This document shows positions 43,340-51,026 of a stretch of 64,000 nt of DNA, piece after piece (position 1 is the first letter of the stretch; the number at the start of each line of letters is the position of its first letter). The DNA comes from Croceibacterium_A sp044506565 (GTDB lineage: Bacteria > Pseudomonadota > Alphaproteobacteria > Sphingomonadales > Sphingomonadaceae): positions 1-64,000 of the forward strand of contig JBIQKN010000005.1 in the NCBI GenBank assembly GCA_044506565.1, read 5' to 3'. Made by a program: the position numbers and the translations under genes. Below the pieces are notes generated by a model. It had not been told where the DNA came from. It saw only the letters and a program-made list of their open reading frames with translations, and searched no databases.

Positions 43340-44557
43340 ATGGACATCGCCGATCTGCGCGTCGCCCTGTTCAGCGGCAACTACAACTACGTCCGCGACG
43401 GCGCCAACCAGGCCCTCAACCGGCTGGTCGATTACCTGCTGCGCCAAGGCGCACGAGTCCGCGTCTATGCGCCGATGGTGGAACGGGCGGCGTTTCCGCC
43501 GACGGGGGACCTCGTCGGCATCCCGGCGGTGCCGATCCCGACGCGCAGCGAGTACCGCTTCCCGCTCGGGCTTTCGCGCGAAAACCGGGCGGACCTCGAG
43601 CGGTTCGCACCCGACGTGCTGCATGTCTCCTCGCCCGATGTGACCGCCCATTCGGCCCTCAGGTGGGCCGAAGCGCGCGGCCTGCCGGTGCTGGCTTCGG
43701 TCCACACGCGGTTCGAGACCTACCCGCGCTACTATGGCTTCGCCTTCGCCGAACCCTGGCTGATCAACCTGATGCGGCGGTTCTACAACCGCTGCGACGC
43801 GCTGGTTGCGCCGTCGGACAGCATGGCGGAAGTGCTCCGCGCCCAGGGGATGAACGGCGATATCGGCATCTGGTCGCGCGGCGTCGACCGCACGATCTTC
43901 GACCCCGCCGCTCGCGACCTCGAATGGCGGCGCGCGCAGGGGATCGGCGACGACGAGGTCGCGATCGGCTTTCTCGGGCGCCTGGTCATGGAAAAGGGCC
44001 TCGACGTCTTTTCCGACACGATCGCCGCGCTGCACGCGCGGGGCGTGCCGCACAAGGTGCTCGTCGTCGGCGAGGGCCCGGCACACGGCTGGTTCGCCGA
44101 GCGCGTGCCCGACGCGGTCTTCACCGGTATCCTGACCGGGGCCGATCTCGGCCGCGCGGTGGCGAGCATGGACGTCCTGCTCAATCCGTCGATTACCGAG
44201 ACGTTCGGCAACGTCACCCTCGAGGCGATGGCCTCGGGCGTGCCGGTGGTCGCGGCGCGCGCGACGGGCAGCACGAGCCTCGTCGCCGACGGCGAGACCG
44301 GACGGCTGGTCGAGCCCGGCGAGGTGACGAGTTTCGCCGAGGCAATCGCCGCCTACGTCGCCGACCCCGGCTTGAGGCGCGCTCACGGTGCCGCCGGCGA
44401 AGTGCGCAGCCGGGCCTACGCGTGGGATGCCATCAACCGCACGGTGGCCGAGAAGTACCTGAGCCTCGTCGAGGCCCGGCAGCGGCGTCCTATCGCAGCA
44501 CCCCCGCGGCCGTCTGTCGCCGCGCGTAGTACCATTGCGCCACGATCAGGACCATGA
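43340..44557 (+). CDS. Glycosyltransferase family 4 (mannosyl/glycolipid type)
   Basis: A 405-aa GT-B enzyme. N-terminal acceptor domain: RVALFSGNYNYVRDGANQAL and HVSSPDVTAHSAL. C-terminal donor domain: FLGRLVMEKGLDVF, VGEGPAHGWF and NPSITETFGNVTLEAMASG, with the E-x7-E motif of retaining GT4 enzymes. Relatives make mannosylated or sugar-modified glycerolipids and glycoconjugates at the inner membrane. The last 22 codons overlap the convergent membrane-protein gene. Donor and acceptor are not predictable from sequence alone. Confidence 0.9.
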   Translation: MDIADLRVALFSGNYNYVRDGANQALNRLVDYLLRQGARVRVYAPMVERAAFPPTGDLVGIPAVPIPTRSEYRFPLGLSRENRADLERFAPDVLHVSSPDVTAHSALRWAEARGLPVLASVHTRFETYPRYYGFAFAEPWLINLMRRFYNRCDALVAPSDSMAEVLRAQGMNGDIGIWSRGVDRTIFDPAARDLEWRRAQGIGDDEVAIGFLGRLVMEKGLDVFSDTIAALHARGVPHKVLVVGEGPAHGWFAERVPDAVFTGILTGADLGRAVASMDVLLNPSITETFGNVTLEAMASGVPVVAARATGSTSLVADGETGRLVEPGEVTSFAEAIAAYVADPGLRRAHGAAGEVRSRAYAWDAINRTVAEKYLSLVEARQRRPIAAPPRPSVAARSTIAPRSGP

Positions 44558-44960
44558 TCACCACCGGCATGATCACCGGCAGCCCGCTCTGCAGCGTCTC
44601 AGGCTTGTCCGCGCTGAGCTGGTAAGCAAAGCTGACCACAGACCCAACGAGGGAGATCAGGAACGCCGTCGCGGCATGCCGCGAACGCAGCAGCAGCAGG
44701 ATCGCCCCGAGGACGGAGAACCAGACGCCGACCGCCCAGGCAGCCTCGACCCAGACCGGGAACGAGTCCATCCAGGCGATCTCCTCCGCTCCGAAGCCGA
44801 CACTCTCGAGATAGGCCGGGTCGCGTAGCTGGCTCATCGTGTAATCATAGCCGCCGAAGGCGTTCCACAGCAGCGACAGGATGCCGACCACCCAAAGGTG
44901 CACCGGCGTCGCAACGGCCTCGACGGATTCAGCGTGTTCGACTGTTGGATCGGTTGCCAT
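44490..44960 (-). CDS. Four-helix membrane protein downstream of padR
   Basis: A 156-aa protein with a hydrophilic N-terminus (about 20 residues) and four helices: VHLWVVGILSLLWNAFGGYD, WVEAAWAVGVWFSVLGAILLL, AATAFLISLVGSVVSFAYQL and VIMPVVIMVLIVAQWYYA. This type is common but uncharacterised in sphingomonads. The gene is 78 bp behind padR on the same strand, so PadR probably regulates it. Its ribosome binding site, GGGGAGAGGGAC, forms one arm of a perfect hairpin, suggesting translational control. It overlaps the convergent glycosyltransferase gene by 68 bp. Confidence 0.75.
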   Translation of the reverse strand: MATDPTVEHAESVEAVATPVHLWVVGILSLLWNAFGGYDYTMSQLRDPAYLESVGFGAEEIAWMDSFPVWVEAAWAVGVWFSVLGAILLLLRSRHAATAFLISLVGSVVSFAYQLSADKPETLQSGLPVIMPVVIMVLIVAQWYYARRQTAAGVLR

Positions 44961-44965
44961 CGAAA

Positions 44966-45024
44966 GTCCCTCTCCCCAAGGGCGCGACCCCGAAGGGTCA
45001 TATCACACCAGCGGGGAGAGGGAC
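44966..45024 (-). promoter_or_regulatory. Hairpin sequestering the ribosome binding site
   Basis: On the minus-strand transcript, GTCCCTCTCCCC (from 45024) pairs perfectly over 12 bp with GGGGAGAGGGAC (ending at 44966), which is the Shine-Dalgarno region 5 nt before the AUG at 44960. Inside the 35-nt loop, GACCC/GGGTC with a 4-nt loop forms a second hairpin (44986-44999). The structure could block initiation until opened. It might alternatively be a REP-type repeat that landed here. Confidence 0.6.
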
Positions 45025-45038
45025 ATCCCGGCCGCCCG

Positions 45039-45713
45039 TCAGGGCAGCCGTTCGACTTTCTGCGCCGCCTCGTCGAGAATCTCGGCGATGCGGTGAGCGA
45101 GCCCCTCCTCCTCGCTGCCCTGCGCCATGCGCTGGGCGACCGCGGTGAAGAGGCTGACCGAAGCGCGTTCGATCGACGGCGCCCGATGCCGGTCGGCGTG
45201 CTCACCGAGGCCGGTCAGCCGCGCCATCGCCTCGCCGGCCTCAGCGTCCGAAGCCTCGAGCTCGGCGGTGCCGGCCTCGGTGATACCGAACTTGCGGCGC
45301 TGGTCGTCGCTGTCCTGCTCGGCGATCAGCCCCTCGTCGGCGAGCATCGCAAGCGCGGGATAGACCACGCCGGGGCTCGGCGAATAGTGGCCCGACGAGA
45401 GCTCTTCCATCGCCTTGATCAGGTCGTAACCGTGCCGCGGCTGTTCCGAGATCAGCTTGAGCAGCAGCAGCCGCAGCTCGGCGCGGCCGAACTGGCGCTC
45501 GCGGCCGCGCCCGCCGCGCCAGCGCGGCTTCGGCCCTCCGGGACCGAAGGGTCCGCCCGGACCGAACGGCCCGCTCGGGCCGAAAGGTCCGCCGGGTCCG
45601 AACGGACCGTCCGGTCCGAACGGTCCATGCCGACCGCCCCAGCCGCCGGCCCACGACCGCGCGGCCTTTTTCCACGCCCTCCGGGCGCCGTGATCGTTAC
45701 ATTCGAAGTGCAT
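45039..45713 (-). CDS. PadR family regulator with Gly-Pro-Phe repeat linker
   Basis: A 224-aa protein. The winged-helix PadR domain is in the middle (AELRLLLLKLISEQPRHGYD; SPSPGVVYPALAMLADEGLI), with a C-terminal helical domain (to residue 224) for dimerisation. Residues 30-59 before it are five hexapeptides of the GPFGPG type (45537-45626), an unusual flexible linker preceded by a basic, Trp-containing N-terminus. The ATG at 45713 has AAGGAG about 8 nt upstream. A palindrome over its own -10 box suggests autorepression. It is followed by the four-helix membrane protein gene. Confidence 0.9.
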   Translation of the reverse strand: MHFECNDHGARRAWKKAARSWAGGWGGRHGPFGPDGPFGPGGPFGPSGPFGPGGPFGPGGPKPRWRGGRGRERQFGRAELRLLLLKLISEQPRHGYDLIKAMEELSSGHYSPSPGVVYPALAMLADEGLIAEQDSDDQRRKFGITEAGTAELEASDAEAGEAMARLTGLGEHADRHRAPSIERASVSLFTAVAQRMAQGSEEEGLAHRIAEILDEAAQKVERLP

Positions 45714-45729
45714 GCCGTAAGTCTCCTTG

Positions 45730-45747
45730 GATATTCTGCGATATATC
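45730..45747. promoter_or_regulatory. padR operator
   Basis: GATAT and ATATC arms are separated by 8 bp (18 bp total), AT-rich, in the GC-rich divergent padR-rarA spacer. It covers the -10 element of the padR promoter, the usual arrangement for PadR autoregulation. Confidence 0.6.
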
Positions 45748-45767
45748 TTAAAGGGCGAGAATTTCAA
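45740..45767 (-). promoter_or_regulatory. padR promoter
   Basis: On the minus strand: TTGAAA (45767-45762), a 16-bp spacer, TATATC (45745-45740). Both boxes are close to the sigma-70 consensus. The -10 lies inside the palindromic operator. Confidence 0.6.
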
Positions 45768-45808
45768 GGGGGCTCGCCGCGCATCCGACGAACGCCTATC
45801 TGGATCCG

Positions 45809-47131
45809 ATGGCCGACCTGTTCGCCGACGACCTGCCCCCTCCCGTCCCGCAGGAGGTGCCGCGAGACGATGCGCCGCTCGCCGACCGGCTGCGCCCGCA
45901 ATCGCTCGACGAAGTGATCGGGCAGGAGCACCTGACCGGGCCCGAAGGCGCGATCGGGCGGATGGTCGCCGCCGGCCGTCTGTCGAGCATGGTGCTGTGG
46001 GGGCCTCCCGGCACCGGCAAGACCAGCATCGCCCGCCTGCTCGCCGACGCGGTCGGCATGCGCTTCGTCGCGATCAGCGCGGTGTTCTCGGGCGTCGCCG
46101 ACCTCAAGAAGGCCTTCGCCGAGGCCGAGACGATGCAGAAGGCCGGGCAGCGCACGCTGCTGTTCGTGGACGAGATCCATCGCTTCAACCGCGCCCAGCA
46201 GGACGGCTTCCTGCCATACGTCGAGCGCGGCACGGTGACGCTGGTCGGCGCCACCACCGAGAACCCGAGCTTCGAACTCAACGCCGCGCTGCTCAGCCGC
46301 GCGCAGGTGCTGATCCTCCACCGGCTCGACGCCGAGGCCCTCGGCAAGCTGCTCGACCGCGCCGAAGCGCTCGAAGGTCCGCTGCCCATCACCCCGGACG
46401 CGCGAGAGGCACTGATCGCCAGCGCCGACGGCGACGGTCGCTTCCTGCTCAACCAGGCGGAAACGCTCTATGCCGCAAAGATCGAGACGCCGCTCGATCC
46501 TTCCGGACTCGGCAAATTCCTGCAGCGGCGCGTGGCGGTCTACGACAAGGACCGCGAGGGCCACTACAACCTGATCTCGGCGCTGCACAAATCGGTCCGC
46601 GGCTCGGACCCGCAGGCGGCGCTGTACTACCTCGCCCGGATGCTCGTAGCCGGCGAGGAGCCGCTCTACCTCGCACGCCGGCTGGTGCGCATGGCGATCG
46701 AGGACATCGGCCTCGCCGATCCGCAGGCGATCGTGCAATGCCTCGCGGCGAAGGACACCTACGAGTTTCTCGGCAGCCCCGAGGGCGACCTGGCGCTGGC
46801 GCAGGCCTGCCTCTACCTCGCCACCGCGCCCAAATCGAACGCCGGCTACAAGGCGTACAAAGCCGCCTCGGCGAGCGCGCGCGAGACCGGCAGCCTGATG
46901 CCGCCTCAGAACATCCTCAACGCGCCTACCAAGCTGATGAAGCAGATCGGCTACGGCAAGGGCTACACTTACGACCACGATGCCGAGGACGGCTTCTCGG
47001 GCGACAACTACTGGCCCGAGGAGATGGAGCCACAGATCTTCTACGAGCCCGTCGAGCGCGGCTTCGAGCGCCAGGTCCGCGAGCGTATCGCCTACTGGAA
47101 CAAGCTCAGGAAGGAACGGAACGATGGCTGA
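45809..47131 (+). CDS. rarA: Replication-associated recombination protein A (AAA+ ATPase)
   Basis: A 440-aa clamp-loader-like ATPase (RarA/MgsA/WRNIP1 family) that acts at stalled forks. N-terminal PLADRLRPQSLDEVIGQEHL; Walker A GPPGTGKTS; Walker B LLFVDEIHRFN; sensor 1 in GATTENPSFELN; C-terminal tetramerisation domain with LARRLVRMAIEDIGLADPQA. The length is typical. Its stop is overlapped by the next gene (ATGGCTGA). Confidence 0.95.
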   Translation: MADLFADDLPPPVPQEVPRDDAPLADRLRPQSLDEVIGQEHLTGPEGAIGRMVAAGRLSSMVLWGPPGTGKTSIARLLADAVGMRFVAISAVFSGVADLKKAFAEAETMQKAGQRTLLFVDEIHRFNRAQQDGFLPYVERGTVTLVGATTENPSFELNAALLSRAQVLILHRLDAEALGKLLDRAEALEGPLPITPDAREALIASADGDGRFLLNQAETLYAAKIETPLDPSGLGKFLQRRVAVYDKDREGHYNLISALHKSVRGSDPQAALYYLARMLVAGEEPLYLARRLVRMAIEDIGLADPQAIVQCLAAKDTYEFLGSPEGDLALAQACLYLATAPKSNAGYKAYKAASASARETGSLMPPQNILNAPTKLMKQIGYGKGYTYDHDAEDGFSGDNYWPEEMEPQIFYEPVERGFERQVRERIAYWNKLRKERNDG

Positions 47132-47477
47132 TCCGCTCGACAACTGGGCCAGGGCGCGCGAGTTCGCGCTCACTCTCCCGGGCACCGCGCTCAAGGGCGG
47201 GCGGATGGAGTCGGTGGTCGTCGCCGAGAACGGCCAGTTCTTCGTGTTCGAGGGCCGTGAGCCCGACACCTCGTTCGCGGTGCAGATCGACCTCGAGACG
47301 ATCGATCTGCTCAAGGAAACCGAGCCCGAAACCTACTGGCAATCGAAGCACTACGAGGGCTGGCCCGCGGTGCTCGTGCGCTACGACAGCCCCGATCCCG
47401 GGCGCGTTCGGCGGGTTATCGAGCAGGGCTACGAGCGGGCGAAGGCCAAGAAGCCCGCGCGCAAGCGGAAGGCGTAG
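47124..47477 (+). CDS. MmcQ/YjbR family protein
   Basis: A 117-aa YjbR-fold (CyaY-like) protein: FALTLPGTALKGGRMESVVV, FFVFEGREPDTSF and YWQSKHYEGWPAVLVRYD are the expected blocks. It ends in a Lys/Arg-rich tail (AKKPARKRKA). The fold suggests nucleic-acid binding, but no member has a firm function. It overlaps the rarA stop by 8 bp, indicating co-translation. Confidence 0.88.
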   Translation: MADPLDNWARAREFALTLPGTALKGGRMESVVVAENGQFFVFEGREPDTSFAVQIDLETIDLLKETEPETYWQSKHYEGWPAVLVRYDSPDPGRVRRVIEQGYERAKAKKPARKRKA

Positions 47478-47501
47478 CGGACGCGAGGGGAATACCGGAA
47501 G

Positions 47502-48248
47502 ATGCGACGGATATTGATTGCTGCGGCTGCGATCGGACTGGCGGCCTGCGGTTCGGAAGGTTCGGGTGAGAGCGCCGGAAGAGCCGAGGGCGATCCCGCG
47601 GAGGAAGCGGCGTCGGCCGGAACCGCCGCCCCGGCAAGGCCCGATCTCGCGAGCTGCCCCGCCCGCCGGCTGCTCGAGGAAGGGCTTCGCGAGAGGACGG
47701 CTCCGATCCCGGTCCCGGCCGAGCTTGCGAGCGTGATGGAGTCGGGCATGGACAATTTCGCGGTCCTGACGCTCGACGGATCGACGCTGTGCATCGATGC
47801 GAGCTGGATGGAGGAAATCCATGCACCCCGCCTATCGGCCGACGGGCGCTTCGCCAGCTTCGACTGGGGCGGCTACGAGGCCTACGGCCACGTGATCGTC
47901 GACCGGACCGGCACGGGCAGCGAACTCGATACCGGCGTCGCGCCGGTCTATTCGCCCTCGAGCCGGCGGTTTGCTGCCGCCGATCTCGGCGAGGCCGGCT
48001 ATGGCGCGCTCAATGCCTTCGCCGTGTGGCAGGTCGAGCCTGCCGCAATCCGGGAGCTGGCAAGGCAGGACGACCTGCTCGAAGCGACCGACTGGGTCAT
48101 CGAGCGCTGGGGGGGCGAGCGCTGTCTCGAGCTGAGCGCAATCGCGTGGGAAGGCTATACCGGCGACGCCGACGCGCCGCGCGATCGATACCGCGCGCGC
48201 GAGGCCGGCGGCTGGCGGATCGAACCGGGTCGCTGCACGGGCGAGTGA
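47502..48248 (+). CDS. Predicted lipoprotein of unknown function
   Basis: A 248-aa protein starting MRRILIAAAAIGLAACGSEG, with a clear signal peptide and LAAC lipobox, then a low-complexity Gly/Ala/Glu linker to about residue 45. The mature domain has several Cys (ASCPARR, STLCIDAS, RCLELS, GRCTGE) that could form disulfides, and a beta-rich pattern (GRFASFDWGGYEAYGHVIVD). No family is recognised. Its stop overlaps the GTG start of the next gene. Confidence 0.75.
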   Translation: MRRILIAAAAIGLAACGSEGSGESAGRAEGDPAEEAASAGTAAPARPDLASCPARRLLEEGLRERTAPIPVPAELASVMESGMDNFAVLTLDGSTLCIDASWMEEIHAPRLSADGRFASFDWGGYEAYGHVIVDRTGTGSELDTGVAPVYSPSSRRFAAADLGEAGYGALNAFAVWQVEPAAIRELARQDDLLEATDWVIERWGGERCLELSAIAWEGYTGDADAPRDRYRAREAGGWRIEPGRCTGE

Positions 48249-49126
48249 GCCGCTTCTGTCACTTCGCGGCGATCGACTGGTCGGGCGCTGCCGGAGAGCG
48301 GCACCGCGGCATCGCCGTCGCGCTGTGCGAAGCCGGCGGCGGCCCACCGCGGCTGGTACGCCCGGGGCATCGCTGGTCGCGTACCGAGGTGCTCGAATGG
48401 CTCCTGGACGAAATGCCGGCAGGCACGCTGGTCGGCCTCGACCTCGGCATCTCGCTCCCATTCGCCGACTGCGGGGGGTTCTTTCCCGGATGGAGCGAGA
48501 GTCCGCCCGACGCGAAAGCGCTGTGGGCGTTGGTCGACGCAACCTGCGCCGGCGATCCCCATCTCGGCGTATCGTCGTTCATCGACCACCCCTCGGCGAG
48601 CCGCTACTTCCGGCGCCATGGGGGGCGTGAAGGTGAGCTGTTCCACCACCTCGACGCATTGCACCGCCGCGGCCGCTTCCGCGTGACCGAGCTCGAGCAG
48701 GAACGGATGGGGTGCAAGCCCTACTCGAACTTCAACCTCGTCGGCGCGGCGCAGGTCGGCAAGTCGAGCCTGTCGGGCATGCGGGTGCTGCATCGGCTGG
48801 CCGGGCGGTTGCCGGTCTGGCCGGTCGACGCGCTCCCCGACGAGGGCTCGGTCGTGGTCGAGATCTACACCGCGATCGCGGCGATGGCGGCGGGGCGCAC
48901 CGCGTCGAAGAGCAAGATGCGCCACCACGCCGAGCTCGACGCCGCCCTCGCCGCGCTCGACTCCGCACCGGTCGGCGGCGAGGGGCCGATCGACGACCAC
49001 AGCGCCGACGCGCTGCTCACCACCGCCTGGCTGCGCGAGTCGGCCGAACGGCCCGCCTTGTGGAACCCGCAGACGATGACGTCCGAGATCGCGCGCACCG
49101 AGGGCTGGACCTTCGGCGTCGCCTGA
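48245..49126 (+). CDS. RNase H-like protein (DUF429-like)
   Basis: A 293-aa protein with GTG start in a GTGA overlap with the lipoprotein gene. The beginning FAAIDWSGAAGERHRGIAVA and the internal LVGLDLGISLPFA have the Asp positions of an RNase H-like fold, as in DUF429 proteins. The middle, GCKPYSNFNLVGAAQVGKSS, and the end, DDHSADALLTTAWLRE, are conserved-looking. Biochemical activity is unknown. It ends 51 bp before tRNA-Thr. Confidence 0.68.
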   Translation: MSRFCHFAAIDWSGAAGERHRGIAVALCEAGGGPPRLVRPGHRWSRTEVLEWLLDEMPAGTLVGLDLGISLPFADCGGFFPGWSESPPDAKALWALVDATCAGDPHLGVSSFIDHPSASRYFRRHGGREGELFHHLDALHRRGRFRVTELEQERMGCKPYSNFNLVGAAQVGKSSLSGMRVLHRLAGRLPVWPVDALPDEGSVVVEIYTAIAAMAAGRTASKSKMRHHAELDAALAALDSAPVGGEGPIDDHSADALLTTAWLRESAERPALWNPQTMTSEIARTEGWTFGVA

Positions 49127-49177
49127 ACGGCGGACGCCCTTGCGTTGCCCCCTCGCTGCGCTACTTGGGGGCAAGGG

Positions 49178-49253
<76 letters not shown>

Positions 49254-49309
49254 GCACCGCGGCGGCAAGGCACGTCCGGCGGATCGGGGCGTAGCGAGCG
49301 GAGGATCTG

Positions 49310-49966
49310 ATGATAAAGCGCGCCCTGGCGCCTTTCGCACTCCTCGCGCTCGCGCTCTTCACGCCGGCCGACCTTTTCGCGGAAGCGCCGTCCGCGACGG
49401 CATTCGTCGCAGCGGAAGACGGAACCCTCGTGCACATTGGGAGCGGCCTACGCTTCCCCGCGGACGTCGCGGACTTCCGTCGCAGCGACGCCGCGGCATT
49501 CGCCGAGAACGGCGCCTACGTCGGCCTCGAATACAAGCGCCCCCTGTCGGTCGACGGAGAGCTGACCATGCGGATCGCGGTCGTGACCCTGCCGGGCCTG
49601 TCGGCGCGCGAGCACTACGTCATCACCAGGCCGCTCGTGCTCCAGGGGCTCGAGGACAGCCGACCGGTGGCCGAAGGCGTGTTCCAGCGCGTGGCCGGAT
49701 CGGAGGCCTTCCGGGGCGTGTTCACCGGTACGGTCGACGGAGTCCCCTGGATGCGGGGCTTGTGGACCTTCGAGCACGGCGACTGGGACTTGCGCGTGCG
49801 GGCCGACTTTCCGCGGATCGACCAGGTCCAGGCCGACGAGGCGGTGGCGGCGTTCGTGGCGGCTCTCAACACGCTCAACAGCCAGGAATGGAGTCGCGAC
49901 GCAGGCGGCGCTGCGAGCGACGGGGCCGCGGACGGCCCTCGCTCCGGATCGTATCACGCCGGCTGA
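49310..49966 (+). CDS. Exported protein of unknown function
   Basis: A 218-aa protein with a Sec signal peptide (KRALAPFALLALALFTPADL, cleavage after LFAEA or nearby). The mature region is a beta-rich domain with GTLVHIGSGLRFPADVADFR and MRGLWTFEHGDWDLRVRADF, and a short Asp/Gly-rich tail. The pattern resembles small periplasmic proteins that bind the envelope, but no known family is identified. It lies alone behind tRNA-Thr; 113 bp of empty sequence separate it from the convergent gene. Confidence 0.65.
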   Translation: MIKRALAPFALLALALFTPADLFAEAPSATAFVAAEDGTLVHIGSGLRFPADVADFRRSDAAAFAENGAYVGLEYKRPLSVDGELTMRIAVVTLPGLSAREHYVITRPLVLQGLEDSRPVAEGVFQRVAGSEAFRGVFTGTVDGVPWMRGLWTFEHGDWDLRVRADFPRIDQVQADEAVAAFVAALNTLNSQEWSRDAGGAASDGAADGPRSGSYHAG

Positions 49967-50079
49967 ACTCTTGCCGGAAGTCGATGAAGCGGCCGGACCG
50001 TCGAGGATCTGGTCAGGGTGCGCGACGACTATCTAGCCGCGTCGGGAAAGCCGTCGCCGGCGGACCGCCCGGACCGCTC

Positions 50080-50934
50080 CTAGCCTGCCTCCGTCTCCGG
50101 TTCCGGTTCAACCTGCGGAATCTCGCGCACCAGCAGCCGGTTCCTGTGCAGCTGGTGGCGGACGAGCTCGTATTCGCCCTTCTCCGACGAGAAGATCGCG
50201 AAGCTGATCTCAGGCCGCTCGCTCGGCGCGCGCAGGTGCGGCGCTTCGCGCTGGTCGGGGTGGCACTGGACGCGCTGCGGGCTCAGCGCCCAGAGCTGCA
50301 GCAGCTCGCGGGCCTTGTCGCGCGCCTCGTTCTCGTAGGTGTTGTCCTCCGGCCGGGCCCCTTCGGCGTAGGACCGGGCGGCGCTCGAGGCGTATTCCGG
50401 CAGCCCCATGCCCGCAGCGTACTGGGCAACGTGGACCAGCTCGTGGAACATCAGCTCCTCGCCGAGCCGGTCGATCGCGCTCGGGGTGTAGGGGATGTTG
50501 ACGTAGATGTCGTTGCCGCGCGTGATCGCGTAGGCGCCGCTCGAGAAGGCCAGCTGATTGACGATATCTTCGTCGTTCTTGAAATAGGGATGCAGCCGGA
50601 CCTTGCGCCAGTCGGCCTCGCCGACGATCTCCCGCTGCTCCTCGAGGAAGTCGACCAGGCAGGGGTGCAACGGCGTGCCGCTGCGCGTCAGGCCGGCGAT
50701 GTCGACCGGCCGCGCGCCTTCCGCCGGCATCCCGGCGTACTCGACCACGGCGTTGCGCGCCTTGGGGCTGAACTTCGGCGCCGCCATCGTCTGGACCACC
50801 CACATCGCCCCGGCCGCCCCGCCGACGGCGCCACCAACGATACCGACCAGGCTCGCTGCGACGACCGCGGCGACCAGCGTCCGGCGGGCACTTCTGCGCT
50901 GAGGGTTGGGGGTTTCGTCCATGAGGACGGACAT
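50080..50934 (-). CDS. Membrane-anchored HExxH protein (DUF4157-like)
   Basis: A 284-aa protein with an N-terminal transmembrane anchor (TLVAAVVAASLVGIVGGAVG). A domain containing MFHELVHVAQYAAGMGLPEY follows, whose HELVH is a zinc-metallopeptidase-type HExxH. Similar motifs define the DUF4157 domain found near contractile injection systems and in stand-alone proteins. Downstream Glu residues (YASSAARSYAEGARPEDNTYE) could supply the third ligand. The C-terminus is acidic. No partner genes are adjacent, and proteolytic activity is not shown. Confidence 0.62.
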   Translation of the reverse strand: MSVLMDETPNPQRRSARRTLVAAVVAASLVGIVGGAVGGAAGAMWVVQTMAAPKFSPKARNAVVEYAGMPAEGARPVDIAGLTRSGTPLHPCLVDFLEEQREIVGEADWRKVRLHPYFKNDEDIVNQLAFSSGAYAITRGNDIYVNIPYTPSAIDRLGEELMFHELVHVAQYAAGMGLPEYASSAARSYAEGARPEDNTYENEARDKARELLQLWALSPQRVQCHPDQREAPHLRAPSERPEISFAIFSSEKGEYELVRHQLHRNRLLVREIPQVEPEPETEAG

Positions 50935-51026
50935 ACCGCACCAACCGTGAGTCGGCGCTTAACCGAATACGCCCAGATTGTGGCAGAAACCCGCGGAAAT
51001 CCGCGCCTTACCGGGCCGATCCGAGG

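Noticed and set aside
45457..45693. A plus-strand reading frame with collagen-like Gly-Pro-Pro triplets
   Set aside because: It is the antisense image of the GPFGPG tract of the PadR gene, which has an HTH domain, a ribosome binding site and a promoter. The plus-strand frame has none.
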